A DNA stretch of 64,000 nucleotides from Streptomyces sp. DH37 (GCF_029813835.1 NZ_JARVKV010000003.1:62001-126000); one strand, 5' to 3'. Counted from the stretch's first letter, positions 17,350 to 26,373 are shown. A program made the numbers and translations. Notes: generated from the letters alone by a model not told the origin.

Positions 17350-17363
17350 GTTTCACGTGAAAC
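17350..17363. promoter_or_regulatory. parS: parS site (perfect), intergenic
   Basis: Exact GTTTCACGTGAAAC palindrome in the 104-bp spacer between the MFS start and the GT87 stop. It is the only perfect copy in the window outside a coding sequence. Confidence 0.93.
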
Positions 17364-17384
17364 GCGGAACGGGCGGAGCGCGCC

Positions 17385-18866
17385 TCATCCCTCGCGGGCG
17401 CGGAGCTCCCACCCCGTCGCCGGGCTCTGGACCTCCTGGGGAGCCGTATGCCGGTGCGCCCGGCGGCCGAGGGTGAAGACGTCGGGCGCGCGGTCGAGAA
17501 CGCCGCCGGACGGGTCGTCGGAGCCGTCGCGGCGGACCACGTCGCGGTCCGGCCTGAGGATGTCCCGCACCACCACGGCGCAGAGGTACAGCGTGCCCAG
17601 CAGATGGAGCATGATCGCGAGCTGGTAGCCCTCGGTGGGCAGGCCCTGGCGGTCCTCGCCGCTGCCCGTGTAGGCCAGGTAGAACCAGATGCCGAGGTAG
17701 TACATCACCTCGCACGCCTGCCAGATCAGGAAGTCGCGCCAGCGCGGCCGGGCCAGTGCGGCCAGCGGGATGAGCCACAGCACGTACTGCGGCGAGTAGA
17801 CCTTGTTGGTCACGATGAACAGGGCGATCACGAGAAAGGCGAGCTGGGCGAAGCGCGGACGCCGCGGAGCGCGCAGGGTGAGCACGGCGATCGCGGCGCA
17901 GCCCAGGAGCACCAGCAGCATGGCGTAGGTGTTGGCGTCCTCCAGGGACGCGCCGGTGCGCTGCGAGATGATCAACCAGAACGATCCGAAGTCGATGTTC
18001 CGTTCCTGGCTGAAGGTGTAGAACTTCCCCCAGCCCTCCGGGGCCAGCAGCATCACGGGAAGGTTCACCGCGAGCCAGGAGAACACGGCCCCGCCCAGAA
18101 CCGTCCCGAACTCCCTCCAGCGCCCCGCACGCCAGCAGAGCACCAGCAGCGGACCCAGCAGCAGGAACGGATAGAACTTGGCGGCGGTCGCGAGCCCCAG
18201 CAGCATCCCGGAGGCGAACGGGCGGCTCCGCGACCACATCAGCATCGCGGCGGCGGTCAGGGAGACCGCCAGCAGGTCCCAGTTGATCGTCGCGGTGAGC
18301 GCGAGGGCCGGGGCGAGTGCGACCAGCAGGGCGTCCCAGGGCCGTCGCCGGTGAGTACGGGCGACGCACACCACCAGGACGGCGGCGCAGACCATCAGCA
18401 TCCCGGCGTTGACCATCCAGTAGATCTGCTGCCGCTGCATCATCTCGCCGCCCTGCGGGGTGAGCCAGGACGCCACTTCCATGAACACCCCGGTCAGCAC
18501 CGGGTACTCCAGGTACTCCATCCCCCCGGAGACGTCCTGCGGGATGCGGTCGAAGTACGGCGTGAGGTCGGCGGCGAAGCCGCGGCCGGTGTACAGGTGC
18601 GGGATGTCGGAGTAGCAGGCGTGCACGTACTGGCTGGTCGCCCCGCGGAACCAGCCGCTCTCGTAGCAGGGCAGCTTCTGCGCCATGCCGAGCGCGAACA
18701 TCCCCAGCGCCACCAGCAGCACGACCCGCACCGGCGTCCACCAGGACCGCCCGGTCAGCGCACGCCTGCCGGCCGGTCCGCCGATCAGCTCGCTGCCCGC
18801 GGCGGCGATCTCGTCCTGAACGGTGGGCCGTACCGGTGCCTGCTGGTCCTGGTGCGCGCTCGTCAT
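17385..18866 (-). CDS. GT87-family membrane glycosyltransferase
   Basis: A 493-residue integral membrane protein of the polyprenyl-phosphate-mannose-dependent GT87 (DUF2029) type. After a short cytoplasmic start (MTSAHQDQQAP) there are about ten hydrophobic helices, an early acidic loop on the outer face, and family-like segments such as LATAAKFYPFLLLGPLLVLCWRAG and NKVYSPQYVLWLIPLAALARPR. Such enzymes add mannose or arabinose to envelope glycolipids; the acceptor here is unknown. The ATG at 18866 starts the conserved frame. A hairpin at 18936-18965 separates it from the upstream PBP gene, so it may have its own promoter. Confidence 0.82.
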   Translation of the reverse strand: MTSAHQDQQAPVRPTVQDEIAAAGSELIGGPAGRRALTGRSWWTPVRVVLLVALGMFALGMAQKLPCYESGWFRGATSQYVHACYSDIPHLYTGRGFAADLTPYFDRIPQDVSGGMEYLEYPVLTGVFMEVASWLTPQGGEMMQRQQIYWMVNAGMLMVCAAVLVVCVARTHRRRPWDALLVALAPALALTATINWDLLAVSLTAAAMLMWSRSRPFASGMLLGLATAAKFYPFLLLGPLLVLCWRAGRWREFGTVLGGAVFSWLAVNLPVMLLAPEGWGKFYTFSQERNIDFGSFWLIISQRTGASLEDANTYAMLLVLLGCAAIAVLTLRAPRRPRFAQLAFLVIALFIVTNKVYSPQYVLWLIPLAALARPRWRDFLIWQACEVMYYLGIWFYLAYTGSGEDRQGLPTEGYQLAIMLHLLGTLYLCAVVVRDILRPDRDVVRRDGSDDPSGGVLDRAPDVFTLGRRAHRHTAPQEVQSPATGWELRAREG

Positions 18867-18935
18867 GGGGCACATCCTGCCGCATGAGGGGTCGGCCCGA
18901 CCGTGTCCTCCATGCCTTCCGCCCCCGGAAAAGCC

Positions 18936-18965
18936 GGAAGCGGCGCCGTTTCCGGCGCCGCTTCC
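18936..18965 (-). terminator. Terminator of the PBP gene
   Basis: A perfect 13-bp stem (GGAAGCGGCGCCG at 18936-18948 with 18953-18965) and TTTC loop lie 38 bp beyond the PBP stop on the minus strand. The minus strand continues with a short CTTTT run. Confidence 0.7.
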
Positions 18966-19003
18966 CTGCTGTTCTCCCTCAGAGCGCGGGATGGGTACGG
19001 ATG

Positions 19004-21664
19004 TCAGCCGTCGCCGTTCTGACCCCAGATCCCGCCGTTGTTGCCGTTTCCGCCGTTGCCGTTTCCGCCGGTTTCCGTGCCGCCGGTTTCCGTGCCACCC
19101 GTTTCCGTGCCGCCGGTGTCCGTGCCGCCCGTGTCGGTCCCGCCGGTGTCGGTCCCGCCGGCGTCCGTGCCGCCGGTGTCCGTGCCGCCGGTGTCGGTCC
19201 CGCCGGTGTCGTCGCAGAACCAGTCGTTGGGCCGGCAGCTGTTCGACGGAGGCGCGGACGGCGTCGACTGGGAAGGAGACGGCGACGCGGACGGCTCCGG
19301 CTCCTCGCTCTGGGACGGCGACGCGGACGGCTCCGGCTCCTCGCTCACCGACGGCGACGGGGACGGCGCGCCGATCTGGTCGATCTTCTTGCCGACCGGA
19401 GAGGGCTTGGGGAAGCCCTTCACCGGCGTCCCCTTGAGCGCGTCCTTCATGTACGCCGTCCACACCTCGGTGGGCAGCCGGCCACCGTGGATGGACTTGA
19501 AACCACCCGTGCCGTTCATCGACAGCAGCGTGCCCTCGTCAGGGTCCGTGCGGAACAGCGTGACCGCGGTGGACAGCTGCGGGGTGTACCCCACCCACCA
19601 GGCGGACTTGTTCTTGTCGGTGGTACCGGTCTTGCCCGCCGCGGGACGGCCCAGCTCCTGGGCCCTGGTGCCCGTGCCGTGCGGCTTCTCGATGACGCCG
19701 CGCAGCACGTCGGTGATGTTGTCGGCGATGTCGGAGTCCATCGCCGTCTCCTTCTGCGGCTTCTCGAAGCCCGGCTTCTCCTCGCCCTCGTACTCCACCT
19801 TCGTCACCGAGTAGGTGTCGACGTGGGTTCCGGAGGCGGCGAAGGTGGCGTAGGCGTTGGCCATCTCGATGGCGCCCGGAGTGGAGGTGCCCAGCGCGAA
19901 GGACGGGTTGAGGTTCGGGTCGAAGCTGTCCTTCTCGATGCCCGCGCTCGCCGCGACGTCCCGTACCTTGTCCATGCCCACGTCCATGCCGAGCTGGACG
20001 AACGGCGTGTTGGCGGACACCTCCATGGCCCTGCGCAGGGTGACGTAGCCGTGGTCCTTGTCGGCGTCGTTCACCTGGTAGAAGGGGTTGCCCTCCTTGT
20101 CCAGGTAGTCGCTGCCGTCCTGTGTCTTGACCTTCAGCTTGTTGTTGCCGTTGTACTCGCTGCTCGGCGCGACGCCCACGCCGTCGCTCTTGTACGTGCC
20201 GTGCTCCATGGCCGCGGCCAGGACGAACGGCTTCCACGTCGAGCCCACCGGGACGCCCAGGGTGTCCGCGTTGTTGGTGAAGTGGCCCTTGTCGAAACCG
20301 GGGCCGCCGTAGAGGGCGACGATCCTGCCCGTGCCCGGCTCGACCGAGGCCGCTCCGAACTGGACGAACTTGTCCGTCTCCGGGTCCTTCTCGGGATCGA
20401 TGTACTGATCGGTGACCTTCTTGACCGCCTTGGCCATCGCCGCGGTCTTCTTCTTGTCGAAGGTCGTGTGGATCTGGTAGCCGCCCTGGTCGAACTGCTG
20501 CTTGCTGATGTTCAGGGTGGACTTGACCTCGGCCTCGGCGATGGCCGCCAGGTAGCCGGTCTGGCCGTTGAGCCCGGACTGGGCCTTGCGCGGAGCCACC
20601 TTGGGGAACGTGTACTCGTCCCGCTCGCTCTGGCTCATCATCTTCAGGTCGACCTGCCGGTCCATGACCCAGTTCCAGCGCTTTATGGCACGTTCGCGGT
20701 TCTGCTTGGGCTTGGAGTTCGGTCCCACGCCACCGGCCGGGTCGTACAGGTCGGCGCCCTTGAGGACCGTGGTGAGCAGTGCGCTCTCGGCGGGCGTGAG
20801 GTCCTCGGCGTTCTTCTCGAAGTACGCCTGGGAGGCGGCCTGGAGACCGTACGCGCCGCGGCCGTAGTAGCTGGTGTTGAGGTAGCCCTGGAGGATCTCG
20901 CGCTTGTCCATCTTGGCGTTGACCTTGATGGAGATGAACAGTTCCTTCACCTTGCGGCTGAGCGTCTGCTCCTGGCTCAGGTAGTTGTTCTTGACGAACT
21001 GCTGGGTGATGGTCGAGCCGCCCTGGGTGTCGCCGCCCGTGGCCATGTTGAACACCGCCCGGCCCACACCCATCGGGTCGATGCCCTTGTCGTCCCAGAA
21101 GGTCGCGTTCTCCGCGGCGACGACCGCCTGCTGCATCGACCGGGGAATGTCTTCTATCTTCAGGTTTTGCCGGTTGGTCTCGCCGGCCCTGGCCATCACC
21201 GTGCCGTCGGACCAGTAGTAGACGTTGTTCTGCTGGAGCGCGAGGGCGTTCTTCTCGTCCGGGACCTCGACCATGGCCAGCGCCAGTCCGCCCAGGCCGA
21301 TCAGCATGCCCATGAACGCCAGGGCCAGGCCGGTGATCAGCTTCCAGGACGGCGTCCAGCGCCGCCAGCCGTTCCTGCCGGACCTGGGGTAGTCGATGAA
21401 GCGCTTCTTCTCCGGCTCGTAGCGTCCCCGGCCGCGGCCGACGACCGTGACGTCGCCGGAGGCGTCGGCCGCGCGACGTCTGCCGCCGCCGGCGCGCTGT
21501 GCCGCGCGGCGCGCCTCGGCCCGGCCGCCGTAGGGGCGGTCCGAGGGCATGCCGTGGGAGCCAGGGGTGGAGCCATACGGCTGTGCGGCGCGCCGACCGC
21601 CTGACGGCGGCTGCGCGGCGCGCCGGCCACGCGACTGCGGTGGCTTACGACGGTGCTCGCTCAT
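19004..21664 (-). CDS. Class A penicillin-binding protein (transglycosylase/transpeptidase)
   Basis: An 886-residue bifunctional peptidoglycan synthase. A basic, disordered cytoplasmic N-terminus of about 100 residues precedes a membrane helix (LITGLALAFMGMLIGLGGLAL). The GT51 domain follows (AVVAAENATFWDD, GGSTITQQFVKN, KVKELFISIKVN). The transpeptidase domain carries STWK, SANT and KTGTT, the SxxK, SxN and KTG motifs. The C-terminus ends in an acidic Ser/Pro/Glu segment and a Gly-Gly-Thr-Asp-Thr repeat tail. All catalytic motifs are intact. It starts 442 bp from the divergent PadR gene and ends in a hairpin. Confidence 0.93.
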   Translation of the reverse strand: MSEHRRKPPQSRGRRAAQPPSGGRRAAQPYGSTPGSHGMPSDRPYGGRAEARRAAQRAGGGRRRAADASGDVTVVGRGRGRYEPEKKRFIDYPRSGRNGWRRWTPSWKLITGLALAFMGMLIGLGGLALAMVEVPDEKNALALQQNNVYYWSDGTVMARAGETNRQNLKIEDIPRSMQQAVVAAENATFWDDKGIDPMGVGRAVFNMATGGDTQGGSTITQQFVKNNYLSQEQTLSRKVKELFISIKVNAKMDKREILQGYLNTSYYGRGAYGLQAASQAYFEKNAEDLTPAESALLTTVLKGADLYDPAGGVGPNSKPKQNRERAIKRWNWVMDRQVDLKMMSQSERDEYTFPKVAPRKAQSGLNGQTGYLAAIAEAEVKSTLNISKQQFDQGGYQIHTTFDKKKTAAMAKAVKKVTDQYIDPEKDPETDKFVQFGAASVEPGTGRIVALYGGPGFDKGHFTNNADTLGVPVGSTWKPFVLAAAMEHGTYKSDGVGVAPSSEYNGNNKLKVKTQDGSDYLDKEGNPFYQVNDADKDHGYVTLRRAMEVSANTPFVQLGMDVGMDKVRDVAASAGIEKDSFDPNLNPSFALGTSTPGAIEMANAYATFAASGTHVDTYSVTKVEYEGEEKPGFEKPQKETAMDSDIADNITDVLRGVIEKPHGTGTRAQELGRPAAGKTGTTDKNKSAWWVGYTPQLSTAVTLFRTDPDEGTLLSMNGTGGFKSIHGGRLPTEVWTAYMKDALKGTPVKGFPKPSPVGKKIDQIGAPSPSPSVSEEPEPSASPSQSEEPEPSASPSPSQSTPSAPPSNSCRPNDWFCDDTGGTDTGGTDTGGTDAGGTDTGGTDTGGTDTGGTETGGTETGGTETGGNGNGGNGNNGGIWGQNGDG
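19064..19207 (-). repeat. Pentapeptide tandem repeat in PBP tail
   Basis: About nine and a half copies of a 15-bp unit encode TDTGG, TDAGG or TETGG at the C-terminus of the PBP, with drift from D to E toward the end. Such tails in wall enzymes are low-complexity linkers, and copy number is likely to vary between strains. Confidence 0.9.
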
Positions 21665-22106
21665 GTGGAACAGCTACTCCTCGGGCAGGCGCTCGCGCCT
21701 GAAGGCGGCAGTGTACTTCCAGTCCCCCGAAGTGCGGCCCGCCCACGTTCCCAGAACTGGCCGCACTGCACCCGGGACGAGGACGCGTCCGACGCCTCGT
21801 TGGTTCCCGGTGGCGTTCTGCACAGCGGACAGACTACGCAGGCCCAAAAACCTCTAATTCCGGTATTCGGAAGAAAGAGGACGGTTGAGCTGTCACGAAC
21901 GGCCGATGTGAAACCGCTCACTCCCCCTCCGGGGCGGGTCCCCTTGTCGCGTTCGCAGAGGCGTTCTATCGTCAGCGCTATCGCCACGATGTATCGACTC
22001 GATACATCGGTGAGAGACAATGGCAAGAGACGAGGACCGGACGCGAGTCCGGGCGGCCGCCCGCGGACGGGCCGGCCGGCGGACACCGACGGAAGGAGTG
22101 ACGGCG
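21665..22106. other. Divergent regulatory spacer, PBP and padR-ino1
   Basis: This 442-bp stretch has no credible gene. It must hold promoters for the PBP gene (minus) and the padR-ino1 genes (plus). The only distinct element is the perfect 23-bp dyad at 21987-22009. Confidence 0.6.
21987..22009. promoter_or_regulatory. Operator for the PadR regulator
   Basis: Perfect inverted repeat: CGATGTATCGA, one central C, then TCGATACATCG. It lies 98 bp before the PadR start codon in a comparatively AT-rich stretch. PadR regulators generally bind such dyads and repress their own genes, so this is the likely autoregulatory site and may also control ino1. Confidence 0.75.
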
Positions 22107-22721
22107 ATGGGCAGGCGCTCGGGCATCCTGGAGTTCGCCGTCCTCGGGCTGCTCCGCGAGGCGCCCATGCACGGTTACGAGCTGCGCAAACGGCTCAACA
22201 CCTCGCTGGGCGTCTTCCGGGCCTTCAGCTACGGCTCCCTCTACCCCTGCCTCAAGACGCTGGTCCAGCGGGGATGGCTGGCCGAGGAGCCCGGTGACGA
22301 GCCCGAGGACTCGCTCACGGCGCCGCTCACCGGCCGCCGGGCCAAGATCGTCTACAGACTCACGGCCGAGGGCAAGGAGCGCTTCGAGGAGCTCCTCTCC
22401 CAGACCGGACCGGACACCTGGGAGGACGAGGGCTTCGGCGTCCGCTTCGCCTTCTTCGGCCAGACCTCGCGCGACGTGCGGATGCGGGTGCTGGAAGGCC
22501 GCCGCAGCCGTCTGGAGGAGCGCCTCGCCAAGATGCGCGCCTCCCTGGCCCGCACCCGGGAGCGTCTGGACGACTACACCCTCGAACTGCAGCGACACGG
22601 CATGGAGTCCGTGGAGCGCGAGGTCCGCTGGCTCAACGAACTCATCGAGAGCGAGCGGGCGGGGCGCGATCACCACCGGGGGGAGACCCCGCCCGATCCG
22701 TCCGATGACACCACCGCGTGA
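22107..22721 (+). CDS. PadR-family transcriptional regulator
   Basis: A 204-residue regulator with an N-terminal winged helix (LEFAVLGLLREAPMHGYELRKRL, then SYGSLYPCLKTLVQRGWL) and a long C-terminal coiled-coil dimerisation part (residues about 125-185). The ATG at 22107 is preceded by GGAAGGAG at good spacing; the open frame extends to 22020 but would include the low-complexity leader. It is followed after 75 bp by ino1 in the same direction, an arrangement conserved in Streptomyces. A perfect dyad upstream is its probable operator. The effector is unknown. Confidence 0.9.
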   Translation: MGRRSGILEFAVLGLLREAPMHGYELRKRLNTSLGVFRAFSYGSLYPCLKTLVQRGWLAEEPGDEPEDSLTAPLTGRRAKIVYRLTAEGKERFEELLSQTGPDTWEDEGFGVRFAFFGQTSRDVRMRVLEGRRSRLEERLAKMRASLARTRERLDDYTLELQRHGMESVEREVRWLNELIESERAGRDHHRGETPPDPSDDTTA

Positions 22722-22796
22722 GGACCCGCACCACGCGGGTCCGCACGGAGACAACCGTCGGAAACGACACGGAACACACACAGGGAGCAACCGCCA

Positions 22797-23879
22797 ATGG
22801 GTTCGGTTCGCGTAGCCATCGTCGGCGTGGGCAACTGCGCCGCCTCGCTGGTGCAGGGCGTCGAGTACTACAAGGACGCCGACCCGAAGAGCCGCGTGCC
22901 GGGTCTGATGCACGTGCAGTTCGGCGACTACCACGTCTCGGACATCGAGTTCGTGGCCGCGTTCGACGTGGACGCCAAGAAGGTGGGCCTGGACCTCGCC
23001 GACGCCATCGGCGCCAGTGAGAACAACACCATCAAGATCTGCGACGTCCCCACCTCCGGCGTGACCGTCCAGCGCGGCCACACCCTCGACGGCCTGGGCA
23101 AGTACTACCGCCAGACGATCGAGGAGTCGGCCGATGAGCCGGTCGACGTCGTCCAGGTGCTGAGGGACCGCGAGGTCGACGTCCTGGTCTGCTACCTCCC
23201 GGTGGGTTCCGAGGACGCCGCGAAGTACTACGCGCAGTGCGCCATCGACGCCAAGGCCGCCTTCGTCAACGCCCTGCCGGTCTTCATCGCCGGCACCAAG
23301 GAGTGGGCGGACAAGTTCACCGAGGCCGGTGTCCCGATCGTCGGCGACGACATCAAGTCCCAGGTGGGCGCCACCATCACGCACCGCGTGCTGGCCAAGC
23401 TCTTCGAGGACCGCGGCGTCGTCCTCGACCGCACGATGCAGCTCAACGTCGGCGGCAACATGGACTTCAAGAACATGCTCGAGCGCGAGCGCCTGGAGTC
23501 CAAGAAGATCTCCAAGACCCAGGCCGTCACCTCCCAGATCCCCGACCGGGACCTGGGCGAGGACAACGTCCACATCGGCCCGTCGGACTACGTGGCCTGG
23601 CTGGACGACCGCAAGTGGGCCTACGTCCGCCTCGAGGGCCGCGCGTTCGGCGACGTCCCGCTGAACCTGGAGTACAAGCTGGAGGTCTGGGACTCCCCGA
23701 ACTCCGCCGGCGTCATCATCGACGCCTTGCGCGCCGCGAAGATCGCCAAGGACCGCGGCGTCGGCGGCCCGATCCTCTCGGCCTCCTCGTACTTCATGAA
23801 GTCCCCGCCGGTCCAGTACTTCGACGACCAGGCGCGGGAGAACGTGGAGAGGTTCATCCGCGGCGAGGTGGAGCGCTAG
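22797..23879 (+). CDS. ino1: Inositol-3-phosphate synthase
   Basis: A 360-residue NAD-dependent enzyme that converts glucose 6-phosphate to 1L-myo-inositol 3-phosphate, the first step toward mycothiol and phosphatidylinositol. The NAD-binding loop [16 protein letters not shown] is at the N-terminus, with [16 protein letters not shown] and [11 protein letters not shown] further on, as in actinobacterial Ino1. The gene lies downstream of the PadR regulator and ends at a very strong terminator. The supply of mycothiol precursor links it loosely with the thioredoxin genes nearby. Confidence 0.95.
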   Translation: MGSVRVAIVGVGNCAASLVQGVEYYKDADPKSRVPGLMHVQFGDYHVSDIEFVAAFDVDAKKVGLDLADAIGASENNTIKICDVPTSGVTVQRGHTLDGLGKYYRQTIEESADEPVDVVQVLRDREVDVLVCYLPVGSEDAAKYYAQCAIDAKAAFVNALPVFIAGTKEWADKFTEAGVPIVGDDIKSQVGATITHRVLAKLFEDRGVVLDRTMQLNVGGNMDFKNMLERERLESKKISKTQAVTSQIPDRDLGEDNVHIGPSDYVAWLDDRKWAYVRLEGRAFGDVPLNLEYKLEVWDSPNSAGVIIDALRAAKIAKDRGVGGPILSASSYFMKSPPVQYFDDQARENVERFIRGEVER

Positions 23880-23920
23880 GACGCACGGCGCCGGGTGCCG
23901 GGGCGCCCGGCCGCGCACCA

Positions 23921-23964
23921 CGGCGAGGGGCCCGGACACGTTCTCGTGTCCGGGCCCCTCGCCG
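23921..23964. terminator. Strong bidirectional terminator after ino1
   Basis: A perfect 20-bp stem (23921-23940 with 23945-23964) closed by a TTCT loop, between the convergent ino1 and alanine-racemase-like genes. It is among the strongest hairpins in the window. Confidence 0.85.
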
Positions 23965-23997
23965 TGCGCCGCGCCGTCCGCGCGCGGCCGTGCCGCC

Positions 23998-25029
23998 TCA
24001 GATGTCGACCAGCCGGTCGTACTGCGTCGTGGTGTGCCGCAGGATCGCCACCAGCTCGTCGCCGACCTTCGGCTCCGCCGCGTCCTCCGGCACGAACAGG
24101 ATCGACACCTGCATGTGCGGCGGCTCGGCGAACCAGCGCTGCTTGCCCGACCACACGAAGGGCGACAGGTTGCGGTTCACCGTCGCCAGCCCGGCCCGCG
24201 CCACGCCCTTGGCCCGTGACGTCATCCCGTGCATGGCCTTCGGCGCCTCCAGGCCGACCCCGTGCGAGGTGCCGCCCGCCACCACCACCAGCCAGCCGTC
24301 GCCCGGCGCCTTCTGCTGGCGGTAGCCGAAGCGGTCGCCCCTGACCACCCGCGTGACGTCCAGCACCGAGCCCCGGTACCGGGTCGCCTCGTGGTCGCCC
24401 AGCCACAGCCGCGTGCCGATCCGCGCCCGGAACCGGGTCTGGGGGAACTGCTGCTGGAGCCGCGTGAACTCCTCCGGCCCCAGGTGGCTGACGAACATCG
24501 TCTCCAGCGGCAGGCGGGCCGCCCGCAGCCGGTCCATCCAGCCGATGACCTCCTCCACCGCGTCCGTGCCGTCGGTGCGGTCCAGCGGCAGGTGGATCGC
24601 GAAGCCCTCCAGCCGTACGTCGTCGATCGCGGTGCGCAGCTTGCCCAGGTCCTCCTCCAGCACCCCGTGCCGCTTCATCGAGCTCATCACCTCGATGACG
24701 ACGCGCGCCCCCACCAGCGCGTTCACCCCGTCCACCGACGAGACCGTGCGGATCGCCCGGTCCGGCAGCGGCACCGGCTCCTCACCGCGGCGGAACGGGG
24801 TGAGCACCAGCAGGTCCCCGCTGAACCAGTCCTTCATGCGGGCGGCTTCGTACGTCGTGCCCACGGCGATCACGTCCGAGCCGAAGCGGGTCACCTCCTC
24901 GGCCAGCCGCTCGTGGCCGAAGCCGTACCCGTTGCCCTTGCAGACCGGGACCAGCCCCGGGAACTGCCGGAGCACCGTCTGCTGGTGCGCCCGCCAGCGT
25001 TCGGTGTCGACGTAGAGGGAGAGCGCCAT
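23998..25029 (-). CDS. Alanine-racemase-like fold III PLP protein
   Basis: A 343-residue protein with the alanine racemase N-terminal barrel. The PLP-lysine segment VCKGNGYGFGHERLAEE corresponds to the VKANAYGHG motif. The C-terminal part is related (RIGTRLWLGDHEATRYRGSV), but where racemases have the GYADG segment carrying the second catalytic base (Tyr), this protein reads AGGTSHGVG, with no tyrosine. It may therefore not be a true alanine racemase. It lies downstream of femX on the same strand with a hairpin in the gap, so a role with wall precursors is inferred only. An ATG at 25029 is used; AAAGG lies about 11 bases upstream. Confidence 0.75.
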   Translation of the reverse strand: MALSLYVDTERWRAHQQTVLRQFPGLVPVCKGNGYGFGHERLAEEVTRFGSDVIAVGTTYEAARMKDWFSGDLLVLTPFRRGEEPVPLPDRAIRTVSSVDGVNALVGARVVIEVMSSMKRHGVLEEDLGKLRTAIDDVRLEGFAIHLPLDRTDGTDAVEEVIGWMDRLRAARLPLETMFVSHLGPEEFTRLQQQFPQTRFRARIGTRLWLGDHEATRYRGSVLDVTRVVRGDRFGYRQQKAPGDGWLVVVAGGTSHGVGLEAPKAMHGMTSRAKGVARAGLATVNRNLSPFVWSGKQRWFAEPPHMQVSILFVPEDAAEPKVGDELVAILRHTTTQYDRLVDI

Positions 25030-25066
25030 GGCCGTACGGAACCTTTCTCATCGGTCCCGGCTGGTT

Positions 25067-25090
25067 CCGGCGGGCCGTCGGGCCCGCCGG
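25067..25090 (-). terminator. Hairpin between femX and the racemase-like gene
   Basis: A perfect 10-bp stem CCGGCGGGCC at 25067-25076 with 25081-25090 and loop GTCG, in the 89-bp gap between two co-directional genes. It could attenuate or separate expression of the downstream gene. Confidence 0.5.
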
Positions 25091-25118
25091 ACTCGCCGGA
25101 CGTGCGTGGAGCAGGGCG

Positions 25119-26237
25119 TCAGCGGCGCGACATGTAGATGTCGAGCGCCTTGTGCAGCAGCTTATTGAGCGGAAAGTCCCACTCGCCGAGATACTCCGCG
25201 GCCTGGCCGCCGGTGCCCACCTTGAACTGGATCAGACCGAAGAGGTGGTCGGAGTCGTCCAGCGAGTCGCTGATGCCGCGCAGGTCGTAGACGCTCGCCC
25301 CGAGCGCGTACGCGTCCTGCAGCATCCGCCACTGCATGGCGTTCGACGGGCGCACCTCGCGCTTGTGGTTGGCCGAGGCGCCGTAGGAGTACCACACGTG
25401 CCCGCCCACGATCAGCATCGTGGCCGCGGCCACCGCCTCGCCCTCGTGCCGGGCGAAGTACAGCCGCATGCGGTTGGGGTCCTCGGTGTTCAGGGCCTGC
25501 CACATCCGCTGGAAGTACGCCAGCGGGCGCGGCCGGAACCGGTCGCGCTCGGCCGTCACCTCGTACAGCTCCTGCCACGCCGGCAGGTCGTCGTAGCCGC
25601 CCTGCACGACCTCGACGCCCGCCTTCTCGGCCTTCTTGATGTTGCGCCGCCACAGCTGGTTGAAGCCCTTGTGCACCTCGTCCAGCGACCGGTTCTCCAG
25701 CGGCACCTGGAAGACGTAGCGCGGCTGTACGTCGCCGAAGCCGGCGCCGCCGTCCTCGCCCTGCTGCCAGCCCATCCGCCGCAGCCGGTCGGCCACCTCG
25801 AACGCGCGCGGCTCGATGTGGGTGGCCTCGACGTCGCGCAGCCGCTTCACGTCCGGGTTCTGGATGCCCGCCTTGATCGCGGCGGCGTCCCAGCGCCGGA
25901 TCACCACGGGCGGGCCCATCTTCACCGAGAACGCGCCCTTGGACTTCAGGTGCGCCAGCATCGGGCGCAGCCACTCCTCCAGGTTCGGCGCGAACCAGTT
26001 GATCACCGGCCCCTCGGGCAGATAGGCCAGATAGCGCTTGACCTTGGGCAGCTGCCGGTACAGCACCAGGCCCACCCCGACCAGCTCGCCGCTCGCGTCG
26101 AACCAGCCCAGGTTCTCGGAGCCCCACTCGGCCTTCACGTCCGCCCAGGCGGGAACCTGCATGTGGCTGGCCGATGGGAGGCTCCGGATATACGCCAGGT
26201 GCTGCTCACGACTGATCGTCCTCAGGGTCAGGCTCAT
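25119..26237 (-). CDS. femX: FemX-type lipid II:glycine transferase
   Basis: A 372-residue FemABX-family aminoacyltransferase that uses glycyl-tRNA to add glycine to the peptide of lipid II, giving the Gly cross-bridge on LL-DAP typical of Streptomyces walls. Two GNAT-like halves are visible, with family segments such as FNQLWRRNIKKAEKAGVEV and a later KREVRPSNAMQWRMLQDAY. The ATG at 26237 has GGAGGAGC eight bases upstream and gives MSLTLRTISREQH; an upstream ATG at 26315 would add 26 unlikely residues. In S. coelicolor this enzyme is essential unless its paralogue VanK is active. Confidence 0.9.
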   Translation of the reverse strand: MSLTLRTISREQHLAYIRSLPSASHMQVPAWADVKAEWGSENLGWFDASGELVGVGLVLYRQLPKVKRYLAYLPEGPVINWFAPNLEEWLRPMLAHLKSKGAFSVKMGPPVVIRRWDAAAIKAGIQNPDVKRLRDVEATHIEPRAFEVADRLRRMGWQQGEDGGAGFGDVQPRYVFQVPLENRSLDEVHKGFNQLWRRNIKKAEKAGVEVVQGGYDDLPAWQELYEVTAERDRFRPRPLAYFQRMWQALNTEDPNRMRLYFARHEGEAVAAATMLIVGGHVWYSYGASANHKREVRPSNAMQWRMLQDAYALGASVYDLRGISDSLDDSDHLFGLIQFKVGTGGQAAEYLGEWDFPLNKLLHKALDIYMSRR

Positions 26238-26331
26238 ACGGGGCGCTCCTCCGGCGTACTTCGCAGGGTCTGGCGCGAAGCCTACTGCGGTCGGAACCAC
26301 CCCGAACGTGCCCATGCGGGGCGATGGCGAG

Positions 26332-26362
26332 CCGGGTCCGGCCCGCGGCGGGCCGGACCCGG
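26332..26362 (-). terminator. Terminator of the small membrane protein gene
   Basis: A perfect 14-bp stem (26332-26345 with 26349-26362) and CGG loop lie just beyond the stop of the minus-strand membrane protein gene. Confidence 0.7.
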
Positions 26363-26373
26363 TCGCGGCGCGG

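Noticed and set aside
19064..19207. A CRISPR or minisatellite array
   Set aside because: The 15-bp units are in-frame codons for a TDTGG tail of the PBP, with no spacer structure.
21147..21170. A second SigR promoter (GGGAAT in the PBP gene)
   Set aside because: The spacing to the nearest GTT is 15 bases, it is antisense within a coding region and no gene lies downstream.
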